Positions 18,879 to 27,458 of a stretch of 64,000 nucleotides of DNA are shown here, in pieces. This stretch comes from Shewanella seohaensis (GTDB taxonomy: Bacteria; Pseudomonadota; Gammaproteobacteria; Enterobacterales; Shewanellaceae): NCBI RefSeq assembly GCF_025449215.1, contig NZ_CP104900.1, forward strand, positions 3,720,001-3,784,000, given 5' to 3'. The number at the start of each line of letters is the position of its first letter. Position 1 is the first letter of the stretch. Made by a program: the position numbers and the translations under genes. The notes beneath the pieces were generated by a model, which saw only the letters and a list, made by a program, of their open reading frames with translations, had not been told where the DNA came from and made no database searches.

Positions 18879-20219
18879 TTAGTTGGGCAATTGAATCCCC
18901 ATATCGCGCATTCTGGCCATCTTGTATCTTAAGGTCCGCGCACTGATCCCAAGTTTTTCGGCAACCAGCTTACGACTACCTTGGCATTGCGCTAAGGTTT
19001 CGAGAATGATCACATGCTCCTGCGCCTTTAACTCTTCACCTAAACCTTCCGGCTCGTTAGCGTATTCGGCGTCATCGGATGACAGAGGCACATCTTGGGC
19101 ATCGATAATAATATCGTTGGCACTAATCACAGCACCAGCACGTAAAATTAACGCGCGTTGGACAACGTTATCCAACTCGCGCACATTACCCGGCCAGCGG
19201 TGACTGAGTAAACGACGACAAGCTGCTTCATCAAACTCTGGTAAATCAAGCACATTTAGCGCCTTGGCGTGTTTAGCGAGTAAATGCCGAGCTAAGGGCA
19301 AAATATCCGCAGGGCGTTGATTCAGTGCAGGCCAGGTCAGTGGAAACACGTTAATGCGATAATAGAGATCTTCTCGGAATTGCCCTGCGGCAACCACGGC
19401 CTTTAAATCCCGATTCGAAGTGGCAAGCACACGAACATCTAACTTAATGGTTTTGCGACCACCTAAACGCTCCACTTCGCGCTCCTGCAGCACACGCAGC
19501 AGTTTGGCCTGAAGTCCCAAATCCATTTCTGAAATTTCATCGAGTAATAAGGTGCCACCTTGCGCCTGTTCAAATTTACCAGGGCATGCCTGATAAGCCC
19601 CTGTAAAAGCGCCCTTTTCATAACCGAATAAGGTCGCCTCGAGCATATTCTCAGGGATGGCCGCACAATTGATGGCCACAAACGCCTCTTCGGCACGGCT
19701 GCTATGTTGATGAATATAGCGGGCTAATACTTCTTTACCCGAGCCGCTTGGCCCAAGGATCATCACAGAGGCATCGGATGCCGCCACCCGCTGCGCCAAG
19801 GACAAGAGCGCAAGACTCTTTTCATCGGCAACAACAGGTTGATCGCTATTTTGTTTGAGCGGTAAATAGCGGGAAACTTGGTTGAGCAACACCTCTGGAG
19901 CAAAGGGTTTAGCCAAATAATCGACGGCGCCCAATTTAATTGCACTGACCGCACTACCAATGGTGGCATATGCTGTCATCAGTAACACCGGCAGCTTGGG
20001 GTGATGCTGCTGTAAGTAATTTAATAAGCCTAAGCCGCCAATGCCCTGCATCTGCACATCGCTGATCACTAAGTCAAACTGATGTTGCTTCAATGCGATA
20101 ATGGCTTCCTCGCCGGAGGCCACATCAATACAGTCGTATTGCGCCAACATCAAGGTATCGAGCAATGCCTCACGCAGGGACGCATCGTCTTCGACTAAGA
20201 GTAATTTGGCTTCAGACAT
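18879..20219 (-). CDS. flrC: Sigma-54-dependent response regulator FlrC
   Basis: NtrC-type activator of middle flagellar genes, phosphorylated by FlrB. The 446 residues have a receiver domain (LLLVEDDASLREAL, phosphoacceptor in LVISDVQMQG), an AAA+ domain with Walker A GPSGSGKEVLAR, the sigma-54 contact loop GAFTGA and Walker B GGTLLLDEISEM, and a C-terminal Fis-type helix-turn-helix (SRKLVAEKLGISARTLRYKM). It overlaps flrB by eight bases, consistent with a two-component operon. Confidence 0.96.
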   Translation of the reverse strand: MSEAKLLLVEDDASLREALLDTLMLAQYDCIDVASGEEAIIALKQHQFDLVISDVQMQGIGGLGLLNYLQQHHPKLPVLLMTAYATIGSAVSAIKLGAVDYLAKPFAPEVLLNQVSRYLPLKQNSDQPVVADEKSLALLSLAQRVAASDASVMILGPSGSGKEVLARYIHQHSSRAEEAFVAINCAAIPENMLEATLFGYEKGAFTGAYQACPGKFEQAQGGTLLLDEISEMDLGLQAKLLRVLQEREVERLGGRKTIKLDVRVLATSNRDLKAVVAAGQFREDLYYRINVFPLTWPALNQRPADILPLARHLLAKHAKALNVLDLPEFDEAACRRLLSHRWPGNVRELDNVVQRALILRAGAVISANDIIIDAQDVPLSSDDAEYANEPEGLGEELKAQEHVIILETLAQCQGSRKLVAEKLGISARTLRYKMARMRDMGIQLPN

Positions 20220-21294
20220 AGGGTTTCTCCAGCGGCAACACTGTAGCCGATTTAGCCTGCGGGAATGTCAATGACACAGTACAACCTTTATTGGGCATAC
20301 AACTCAATTGGATTTGGCCGCCATGATTGCGCACCACGGACTGCACAACGGCTAAGCCAAGGCCCGTTCCTTGCGCTTTGGTGGTAAAGAAAGGCTCCAA
20401 CACTTTTTGTTGCATCTTGGCATCCAGCCCTTTGCCATTGTCGACCACATTGAGGGCTAACTGCTCGCCGATATCATTGGCGACGATTTGGATCTGCGTT
20501 GCCCCAGCTTCAAGGCTATTCATCACCAGATTATTCACGGCAGAACTGAGCGCATTCACATTCGCCAGCATTAAACCGTTGGACGCATTGGTGACAGCCA
20601 ATGTTGCGCCGCGCTGAGCCACAATCGGCTCACAGTTCGCCATGACAGTATTGATCACCTCATCAAGGTTAACTAACTCACCCAATTCATCCTGCCGCCC
20701 TTTGGCCATCAGCAGCATATCGTTAACTTGGCGTTCAAGCTCATTGAGTCTATCCACTAACTTCTGCTGAAATTTTGCCTTAGCTGATTCCGATAATTTG
20801 GGACTGGCCAGATTCGCAGCATAGAGCAGTGCCGCCGACAGTGGTGTACGCACCTGATGCGCCAGCGTCGCGACCATTTTGCCGAGGGCTGACAGACGCT
20901 GCAGATGGGAAAGATTCTTTTGCAGTAGACGAGTTTCGGTCAGATCCGTCAGCACAATTAATTGGCCCGGTTCTGGCGTTAATGGGGTTATCGCAAATTT
21001 GACTCGGCGGCCATTGCGTAATGAGACTTCATGACCATCATCATCCTGTGGCGCAAACGCCGTATGGATCACATCAATCCAGCGGGCGCCGCATAACGGC
21101 TGCTCTAGCAATTCCACGGCAACAGGGTTTGCATCGGTAACAATACCGTCACCGTTCAAAATCACCACGCCAGAAGGCATAGCCTGTAAAATATGCTCCA
21201 TCCGATTGGACATATTGGCGGCCTCACGCAGTTGGTTCCATTGTTTGCTAGTGTGCTTGAATGTTTCAAGTTGCGCTAGTGGATGGGCTGACAT
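20212..21294 (-). CDS. flrB: Sensor histidine kinase FlrB
   Basis: Cytoplasmic kinase for FlrC. There are no membrane segments. A PAS-like domain (residues ~30-110) is followed by HisKA with the H-box LAHQVRTPLSAALLYAANL and a HATPase domain with the N-box NNLVMNSLEAGA, DNGKGL and GTGLGLAVVQS. I start at ATG 21294 (360 aa) because GGAG lies five bases upstream; a GTG two codons earlier is less suitable. This ribosome binding site is inside a 10-bp inverted repeat (21298-21329), and a sigma-54 promoter lies at 21331-21348. Confidence 0.95.
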   Translation of the reverse strand: MSAHPLAQLETFKHTSKQWNQLREAANMSNRMEHILQAMPSGVVILNGDGIVTDANPVAVELLEQPLCGARWIDVIHTAFAPQDDDGHEVSLRNGRRVKFAITPLTPEPGQLIVLTDLTETRLLQKNLSHLQRLSALGKMVATLAHQVRTPLSAALLYAANLASPKLSESAKAKFQQKLVDRLNELERQVNDMLLMAKGRQDELGELVNLDEVINTVMANCEPIVAQRGATLAVTNASNGLMLANVNALSSAVNNLVMNSLEAGATQIQIVANDIGEQLALNVVDNGKGLDAKMQQKVLEPFFTTKAQGTGLGLAVVQSVVRNHGGQIQLSCMPNKGCTVSLTFPQAKSATVLPLEKPYV

Positions 21295-21297
21295 AGT

Positions 21298-21329
21298 CAC
21301 TCCGTCAAAAAATTGCTTCTGACGGAGTG
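21298..21329 (-). promoter_or_regulatory. Inverted repeat that includes the flrB ribosome binding site
   Basis: Perfect 10-bp arms CACTCCGTCA (21298-21307) and TGACGGAGTG (21320-21329) are separated by 12 bases. In the flrB mRNA the downstream arm contains the GGAG used for translation, so the hairpin would hide it. It begins only two bases downstream of the -12 element, so it would sit at the very 5' end of the transcript. Confidence 0.55.
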
Positions 21330-21330
21330 T

Positions 21331-21348
21331 TTGCAGATTCTATGCCAA
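21331..21348 (-). promoter_or_regulatory. Sigma-54 promoter of flrBC
   Basis: The minus strand reads TTGGCATAGAATCTGCAA, with GG and GC separated by ten bases. It lies about 36 bases upstream of flrB and fits the known FlrA-dependent control of flrBC in Vibrio. Confidence 0.8.
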
Positions 21349-21402
21349 ATTAAAAAATGAATTTAGATAGGTAAAACAATAGGATAAACAACGGGAATAT
21401 GA

Positions 21403-22836
21403 CTATTCTTTCGTCATTCCGTACTTACGCATTTTCTCAACCAAAGTAGTACGACGAATACCGAGCATTTCTGCCGCGCGCGCAACAACGTTATCCTGCT
21501 GCTCTAACGCTTGACGAATCATGTCGATTTCAAGCTCAGCCAGCAGATCCTTAAGGTTGACCCCTTCCGGCGGTAATTCACTTGGGAAACGGGTTTCAGG
21601 GATTTCAACCGGCTCTTCACTAGTGAAGATGGATGCTAGCGCATCACGTTCCTGTTGTTCCTCACTGAGTTCGATGCTGTATTCTGGCACATCAATATGG
21701 CGATACTTGATAGGCAAGTCATTCACATCGACTAAACCGCCAGGATATAAAATCGTTAAACGCTCAACCAAGTTCGACAATTCACGTACGTTACCCGACC
21801 AAGCGTGCTCTTTTAACGATTCAATCGCACGTTGGGTAAAGCGAACCTTGCCACGTCCTTCGTTATAGACTCGGCTTACCAACTCTTGCAACAGTAGAGG
21901 AACGTCATCCTTGCGGTCGCTTAGAGCAGGCATCTCAATCGGGAAAACGTTGAGGCGGTAGTAAAGATCTTCACGGAACTCGTTGCTGGTGATCATGCTT
22001 TCGAGATCTCTGTGGGTAGCAGCGACAACACGCACATCAGCATTGATCGTCTTAGTGCCACCGACACGCTCGAATACGCGCTCCTGCAGCACACGCAGCA
22101 ATTTTACCTGCATCTGCAAAGGCATATCACCGATTTCATCGAGAAACAGTGTGCCACCTTCTGCGAGCTCAAAACGGCCCTTACGCGAGCTAATAGCCCC
22201 CGTAAAAGAGCCCTTCTCATGACCGAATAATTCGCTTTCGAGTAGTTCTGGCGGGATCGCACCACAGTTCACCGGAATAAAAGGACCATCACGGCGTTCA
22301 GACAAGTAATGAATGTTACGAGCGACGACTTCCTTACCTGTACCCGACTGCCCTAGCACTAATACTGTCGCGTCAGAAGTTGCAACTTGGCTAATCAAAT
22401 GGCGAACATTGGCAATACCTTCACTGCGGCCCACTAAACTACGGAATAGTTTGGTTTGATTCGCACTGGTTGGCACTTGCGGCCGTTTAACCTGGCCATA
22501 CACTTGGCAAAAATGCAGCAGTTCAGTGAGTTGCGGATAGTTTAATGGCTCTTCGATTTGACCAAGCACATTCGATACTTGCAGATCACCGACGTTGCCG
22601 AACAATAAAATAGGTTGCCATGGGTACTGATTAGCGAGTGATTTCAATGCCTCTACAGACATATTGTCTGTCGTCAGCACTAAGGCACGATAACGGGTAT
22701 CCTGGAGACAAGAGCTCAACTTTTCGGCGGAGATGATTTCAATCTGCTCACCTAAAAATTCAAAAATGCAACACAGGCGACTTAAGCGCTCTGATGGGGT
22801 TCCGACAAGTAAAATTCGTTGATCTGTTTGCATCAT
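21403..22836 (-). CDS. flrA: Flagellar master regulator FlrA (FleQ family)
   Basis: Sigma-54-dependent activator at the top of the polar flagellar cascade. The 477 residues have a FleQ-type N-terminal domain without a phosphoacceptor, an AAA+ domain with Walker A GQSGTGKEVVAR, the sigma-54 contact loop GSFTGA (Ser in place of the common Ala), Walker B GGTLFLDEIGDMP and a C-terminal Fis-type helix-turn-helix (NVVARAAEMLGIRRTTLVEKM). Two consecutive ATGs open the gene. The 295 bases upstream show no -24/-12 element, as expected for a gene read by another sigma factor. Confidence 0.96.
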   Translation of the reverse strand: MMQTDQRILLVGTPSERLSRLCCIFEFLGEQIEIISAEKLSSCLQDTRYRALVLTTDNMSVEALKSLANQYPWQPILLFGNVGDLQVSNVLGQIEEPLNYPQLTELLHFCQVYGQVKRPQVPTSANQTKLFRSLVGRSEGIANVRHLISQVATSDATVLVLGQSGTGKEVVARNIHYLSERRDGPFIPVNCGAIPPELLESELFGHEKGSFTGAISSRKGRFELAEGGTLFLDEIGDMPLQMQVKLLRVLQERVFERVGGTKTINADVRVVAATHRDLESMITSNEFREDLYYRLNVFPIEMPALSDRKDDVPLLLQELVSRVYNEGRGKVRFTQRAIESLKEHAWSGNVRELSNLVERLTILYPGGLVDVNDLPIKYRHIDVPEYSIELSEEQQERDALASIFTSEEPVEIPETRFPSELPPEGVNLKDLLAELEIDMIRQALEQQDNVVARAAEMLGIRRTTLVEKMRKYGMTKE

Positions 22837-23072
22837 TCAGTAGGCCGTAAAGCGCTAATTAGGTATCAATTCGCATTAATTATTTATGATTAGTTGCTGT
22901 AAAAGCTTAACAAATTCAATGTAACAATCTGTGCCACCATCACTACTGTGATGAATATTGTATTATCAGCAGTCGAGAAGCAAGCTTCGAATGCGGATTA
23001 TGCCAAACTGAATTGATTTTAGTTCATTTATCCCATGATTCTAGTCAATTATGTCAATAAATTGACGAAAGC

Positions 23073-23100
23073 CAAAAAAGACGCACTCAGTGCGTCCTTT
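23073..23100. terminator. Terminator downstream of fliS
   Basis: A 7-bp perfect stem GACGCAC/GTGCGTC with a three-base loop is flanked by A6 on the left and a T-run on the right, so it can work in both directions. On the minus strand it ends the flaG-fliD-fliS transcript before flrA. Confidence 0.85.
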
Positions 23101-23131
23101 TTCCTGTTGATCTATAACACAATTAACGAGC

Positions 23132-23533
23132 TTATGTATGAGAAGTGATATTGTGTTTATCCGCAGGAATTGCATCCCACGCTTCTTTGATTTCGCGCAG
23201 TAATCCAGCAACATCATCTAATGCTGCAGGGTCATTCTGCACATTCGCATCAGTCAAACGTTGCACCATAAAATCGTAAAGATTGGCTAAATTAGTGGCA
23301 ATATCGCCACCCGCATCCATCACTAGTGTGTTTTTCAGACCGAGAATAATACCGATAGCCTTACCAATCAATAAGCCTTTGCTAGCGATATCACATTGCT
23401 CCATTGCAATTTTTGATTGAGCAATCCGCTCTAATGCCCCATTAAACAACATCTGAGTAATTCTGTGTGGAGAAGCATCTGCGATCTGACTCTCGAGGGA
23501 AACTTTACGATAAGACTGGAGTGAGCCTCTCAT
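23132..23533 (-). CDS. fliS: Flagellin export chaperone FliS
   Basis: Cytoplasmic four-helix chaperone that binds the C-terminal helix of flagellin and stops premature polymerisation. The 133 residues open with SYRKVSLESQIADASPHRIT and contain MLFNGALERIAQSKIAMEQ, both family hallmarks. It follows the FliT-like gene by six bases and is followed by a strong terminator. Confidence 0.95.
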   Translation of the reverse strand: MRGSLQSYRKVSLESQIADASPHRITQMLFNGALERIAQSKIAMEQCDIASKGLLIGKAIGIILGLKNTLVMDAGGDIATNLANLYDFMVQRLTDANVQNDPAALDDVAGLLREIKEAWDAIPADKHNITSHT

Positions 23534-23539
23534 AACTAC

Positions 23540-23881
23540 CTACCTGTTTGCATACAAAGTTTTATACAAATTTACTTTTGAAGTGTTACTTTTTCTGAGT
23601 GCTAACTCATTGGCATACTGCTGCCTAACATTAGCGATACACTGCTCGAATGTCAGACTTAGCTTTTGCTGTTCTGTGAGTAACGTAACATCATCTTGAG
23701 TTGTGTCAGGCAGCCATTGTAGTAACAATTCTTGACGCCTGTTTATAAGTTCTTGCAGGATACTTGCCAATTCTTCTGACTCATCAAGATTACCTGCAAC
23801 TGTATCCAAATGTGACAATGTTTCATGCACTAACTTGTTTACTAACTGCAGCTCATCATAAGCATTTATTGCTTCAGACAT
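23540..23881 (-). CDS. FliT-like flagellar protein between fliD and fliS
   Basis: Small helical protein of about 113 residues with no membrane segment or signal. Sequence recognition is weak, but the position between fliD and fliS and the size match the FliT-like (FlaI-type) chaperone found at this site in polar-flagellum loci, expected to bind the filament cap FliD. I start at the ATG at 23881, preceded by GAG at eight bases; a GTG three codons upstream is an alternative. Confidence 0.75.
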   Translation of the reverse strand: MSEAINAYDELQLVNKLVHETLSHLDTVAGNLDESEELASILQELINRRQELLLQWLPDTTQDDVTLLTEQQKLSLTFEQCIANVRQQYANELALRKSNTSKVNLYKTLYANR

Positions 23882-23896
23882 GTGGGTCACTCAATA

Positions 23897-25251
23897 TTAT
23901 TTCTTACGTGAGACTAATCCAGGTAACGAATCGATACGAGCCTGAATAGTACTACCTTGCGAATTAAGCTGGCCAACCATCAAATCCATTGCATTAAACT
24001 GCTTAGTAAGCCGAGCTTCATAGGCTTTCATTTTCAACGAAAAAGCAGCTCTTTCATCCCCTAGACGGGAAAGTCGGTTATCCAATGTTTCATCACGGCT
24101 ATCAAGCAATCCCCCTGATTGAGTATATGCTTCGCCCACACTAGTCATTTTGGCAGCAAATCCGGTGCCCTCAGTGGTAAAGAAATCGGCCACTGCACTT
24201 ATATCATTCTCAAGTGCTTTTTTTAAGGTATCCTCATCCAGCTCCAAGGTTCCATCACGTGTGGTTTTAATGCCTAGGTTTGCTAGCGCCATACCATCGC
24301 CATAGGAGGAAGAGATCACCCCTCGAAACTGGCTTTGCAAACTACGAATAAGAGAGTCGCCTTGGAATATTCCCACCTGTTTAGTTTTAGGATCATAACC
24401 CGACATCCCCTTCACTGTGCTTGTCATGGTATTATAAGACTCAACAAACTCCTTTATGGCTTTGGTTGCAGAAGCCTTATCTTGCTCAATTGTCAATGTG
24501 GTAGATTTATCGACATCGGCATCTTTAAGAGTCAAAGTAACGCCCTGTATTGCATCCTTAACCTCATTAGAATTTGATGTCACCTTTAGGCCATCCACAT
24601 ACAGTATGGCATCTTTGGCCCCCTGTACCTCTGTCATGGTGAAGGTATCGGCAAGGGCTGTACCTGTATCATCGTTTGCTGTCACTTGGATTTGATTTGC
24701 TGTGCCCGTTTTATTGGATGTCAGAACCATCTGTGGTCCAGCATCACTGTTGATGATGGTGGCCGTTACCCCAACATTATCGTCAGCCTTATTGATTTTT
24801 TTACAATATCCTGAAGCGAATCACCGCTCGCAACATCGATGGAGAAGCTTTTTCCAGCGACATCAATTGCCAGAGAGCCGCTACCAATTGGCGCTGTCAC
24901 ATCGGTAACATTTGCTGAGCCGACTTTCTGACTTTGAGCGAGCTGCTCAACCACTAAGTTATAACTGCCTGCAACTGCATCGGAATCAGTCTTGGCCGAC
25001 AAATAGTCGCTTTTAGATAACTTAGAAGTAAACCCAGTAAAGGTTTTGGCTTCAGACAATGGCTTTAATTTATCCAAAAAATCAGAAATACTACTTTTTA
25101 ATGCGCCTAGAGCGGAGATTTGAGTATTAACAAGGCCTTCGGTTTTATTGAATTGCGCCTCTTTGGGAGCCTTTTCAGCGTTTACCAAAGCCGAGACTAT
25201 GCCACCAATATCAAGCCCTGAACCAATGCCGCTTGCAGTTAAACCCGCCAT
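23897..25251 (-). pseudogene. fliD: Flagellar filament cap FliD, broken by a -1 frameshift
   Basis: FliD caps the filament and helps flagellin fold at the tip. The N-terminal 161 codons (MAGLTASGIGSGLDIGGIV, the D0 start typical of FliD) end at a false stop after DSLQDIVKKS. The rest, from about 24800 down to 23897, is open in another frame and ends with the C-terminal coiled region. The break is at the T7 run at 24796-24802 (A7 on the coding strand). One extra base restores DIVKKINKADDNVGVTATI and a 451-residue protein, the normal FliD size. GGGGAGG precedes the ATG. Both halves are otherwise well conserved. Confidence 0.9.
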
Positions 25252-25284
25252 GTTAACCTCCCCTGCCTCTCAGTCTTTGTTGAC

Positions 25285-25698
25285 TTAGGCCTCTGTTTTC
25301 ATCAATACGCCAGCAATTTCCGACATCTTTTCAGCCAATGCCAAAGCCTCTTCTGAAGGAATTTGGCGGATCAGTTCACCAGAGTTCACATCCACGACAC
25401 TCACGACTGGTAAACCTTCAAGCTCATCTACTTTAAACTCTAGCCCTTTTTTCATCATTGACATGGTTTCAGTCAATGAACTTGCAACTTGAGTCAGAGA
25501 TGTTTGTTCTTCTTGTTGATCTACATTAGCTGTATCTGCCAACGCATTGACAACATCGGAATTTAAAGCAAAATTTACACCATTTTTAACGTTTGTAGCC
25601 GTATCAACAACTATCTGTTGTGGAGGGATAGCCGATTTGGTTGCCGCATTCACTACCGATTGCAGTCCAAGGCCTGCATTTAATGTTACGTCACTCAT
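25285..25698 (-). CDS. flaG: Flagellar protein FlaG
   Basis: Small protein of 137 residues that affects filament length in polar flagellates. The C-terminal half carries the FlaG-family domain (LEFKVDELEGLPVVSVVDVN, then SGELIRQIPSEEAL). I start at ATG 25698 with AGGA upstream, ten codons inside the longest possible frame. It lies between flagellin and fliD, its standard place. Confidence 0.92.
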   Translation of the reverse strand: MSDVTLNAGLGLQSVVNAATKSAIPPQQIVVDTATNVKNGVNFALNSDVVNALADTANVDQQEEQTSLTQVASSLTETMSMMKKGLEFKVDELEGLPVVSVVDVNSGELIRQIPSEEALALAEKMSEIAGVLMKTEA

Positions 25699-25749
25699 AT
25701 CGTGTTTCCTATATTTTGCATCGGCCATACAACAGATGCGGTAACACTA

Positions 25750-25782
25750 AAACAATAAAGGGAGAGCAAAACTGCCCTCCCT
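25750..25782 (-). terminator. Terminator of the flaA flagellin gene
   Basis: A 9-bp stem with one G-U pair (AGGGAGGGC/GCTCTCCCT on the minus strand) and a six-base loop is followed by TTATTGTTTT. It lies 32 bases beyond the flagellin stop codon. Confidence 0.75.
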
Positions 25783-25813
25783 CTGCCCAGTCAAACGAAA
25801 ACCTTTACTTCGC

Positions 25814-27217
25814 TTACAGCAGTGACAAGGCCACTTGAGGAAGTTGGTTCGCCTGTGCCAGCATCGCAGATGAGGTTTGTGACAGAATCTGCTGTTTGGT
25901 CATAGTGGCAGTTTCTTTCGCAAAGTCCACATCTTGTACTCGGCTACGAGCATCAGATACGTTGGTAGAAATATTACTCAGGTTATTGATAGTAAAGCTC
26001 ATACGGTTTTGTACTGCACCTAAATCCGCACGTTGACCATCAATACCTGCAATTGCAGCGTCAATCACTGCCAGCGCATCCTGAGCACCTTGTGCGGTAT
26101 TGATATCAATCTTGCTTACCGCGTTCAAAGTAGAGCTACCACCAGCAGCCACAACGCCACCACCGAGTAATTCATTCGCAGTAGTACCTTTAACACTGAA
26201 CTTTTCAGATGATGATAATGTCAGTGATGAAGTTTTACTTGCGTTCGCAGCACCCGCAGCTTGACCACCTAATTTCGCAGTGGTACCACCGCCGTAACCC
26301 GCAATTTCAACACCAGCTACGCCTTTCGCAGTCAGAGAAATAGTGCTAGTACTATCATCATAACTCACGTCATAGCCCGCTTTACCTAAATCGGTAGCAA
26401 GACTTTTCGCATCACCTTTGTAGTTAGCTAAATCATAGCTATCTTTAGTGCCATCAGCGTTAACAACAGAGAAGGTACCTGTATCAGCCGCACTTAAGCC
26501 TGACAGAGTAGTCGTGACTGATGCCTCAGCTTTTACACCCGAACCTGACTTGTTGATATTTGCAGCAACTGTTGCAGCGTTATCACCAGCAGTAATCGCA
26601 ACAACTTTACCATTAACAGCAAATGCTGCGTCAGCTGTAGTGCCTTGTGTCAACACTGTTGCAGCTTCAACCCCAAACTTGGTGCCAGCACCGCTAATTG
26701 AGTTGTTACCAATCTTGTTAGCAGCAACGTCACCTAAAGAAATTGAGATGGTTTCATTGGCATTAGAACCAACTTGGAATTTTTGCGTACCATAAGTACC
26801 ATCAAGTAATTTTTGACCACCGAAAGAGGTGGTATCAGCGATACGAGTCAATTCGGTCTGCAAAGATGCAATTTCTTTCTGCATAGATGCACGGTCTTCA
26901 GTTGAGTTTGAACCGTTAGCTGATTGTAATGATAGATCACGCATACGTTGCAGAATGTCGGTAGACGTTTGCATCGCACCTTCTGCGGTTTGCGAAATAG
27001 AGATACCGTCGTTGGCGTTACGTTGAGCAACATCAAGACCGTTGATCTGACTGGTCAAACGGTTAGAGATTTGTAAACCTGCAGCATCGTCTTTGGCACT
27101 GTTAATACGCAGGCCAGATGATAAACGTGCCATAGATGTTTGTAAGGCGCTGTTGGCGTTGTTCAAGTTCTTTTGTGAACTCAGCGAGGTCACGTTGGTA
27201 TTAACAGTAATTGCCAT
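25814..27217 (-). CDS. flaA: Flagellin (second of two, next to flaG)
   Basis: Filament subunit, 467 residues. The N-terminal D0/D1 region ([40 protein letters not shown]) and C-terminal D1/D0 region ([20 protein letters not shown]) are typical. Between them, about residues 180-390, lies a Gly/Ala/Thr-rich variable insert that makes the protein much longer than the ~270-residue flagellins of some relatives. It is nearly identical in protein sequence to the neighbouring flagellin, with many synonymous differences. Unlike its neighbour it ends ALSLL without a final Gly-Gly. A clear FliA promoter at 27297-27323 precedes it. The letter A/B assignment is mine. Confidence 0.96.
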   Translation of the reverse strand: MAITVNTNVTSLSSQKNLNNANSALQTSMARLSSGLRINSAKDDAAGLQISNRLTSQINGLDVAQRNANDGISISQTAEGAMQTSTDILQRMRDLSLQSANGSNSTEDRASMQKEIASLQTELTRIADTTSFGGQKLLDGTYGTQKFQVGSNANETISISLGDVAANKIGNNSISGAGTKFGVEAATVLTQGTTADAAFAVNGKVVAITAGDNAATVAANINKSGSGVKAEASVTTTLSGLSAADTGTFSVVNADGTKDSYDLANYKGDAKSLATDLGKAGYDVSYDDSTSTISLTAKGVAGVEIAGYGGGTTAKLGGQAAGAANASKTSSLTLSSSEKFSVKGTTANELLGGGVVAAGGSSTLNAVSKIDINTAQGAQDALAVIDAAIAGIDGQRADLGAVQNRMSFTINNLSNISTNVSDARSRVQDVDFAKETATMTKQQILSQTSSAMLAQANQLPQVALSLL

Positions 27218-27284
27218 GATATAGGTTCCTCATATTACCTGGTAGACAACTGCCTGAGCTGTTCAGCCAGGCGAAGCTTAACTT

Positions 27285-27301
27285 GTTACATTCACTGTAA
27301 C
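27285..27301. promoter_or_regulatory. Small palindrome over the flaA promoter -10 region
   Basis: GTTACA-N5-TGTAAC, a perfect 6-bp inverted repeat, overlaps the outer edge of the FliA -10 element and the likely transcription start. It could be an operator or chance; no regulator is identified. Confidence 0.25.
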
Positions 27302-27323
27302 GGCAAAGGAGGAACGAACTTTA
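27297..27323 (-). promoter_or_regulatory. FliA (sigma-28) promoter of the flaA flagellin gene
   Basis: The minus strand reads TAAAGTTC, 11 bases, GCCGTTAC, against the consensus TAAAGTTT-N11-GCCGATAA. It lies 80 bases upstream of the flagellin start, leaving a leader that includes GTAACAAG, a sequence shared with the other flagellin's leader. Confidence 0.88.
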
Positions 27324-27379
27324 GCTACTTTTTAGAAATTTCTTCAAAATCGAGAAATTTACTTAAATATCATAAAATT

Positions 27380-27406
27380 AAAATGCCGATAAGAATCGGC
27401 ATTTTT
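27380..27406. terminator. Terminator of the flaB flagellin gene
   Basis: A 10-bp perfect stem AAATGCCGAT/ATCGGCATTT with a four-base loop is flanked by A and T runs, so it can work in both directions. It lies between the two flagellin genes and makes them separate transcripts. Confidence 0.85.
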
Positions 27407-27458
27407 AGCTTTATATAAAACTCAAGTAATAACGAGAGTATAACTATAGTATGAACAA

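Noticed and set aside
25699..25750. FliA promoter upstream of flaG (GCCGATGC)
   Set aside because: The -10-like GCCGATGC is present but no -35 element lies at 11 bases; not supported.
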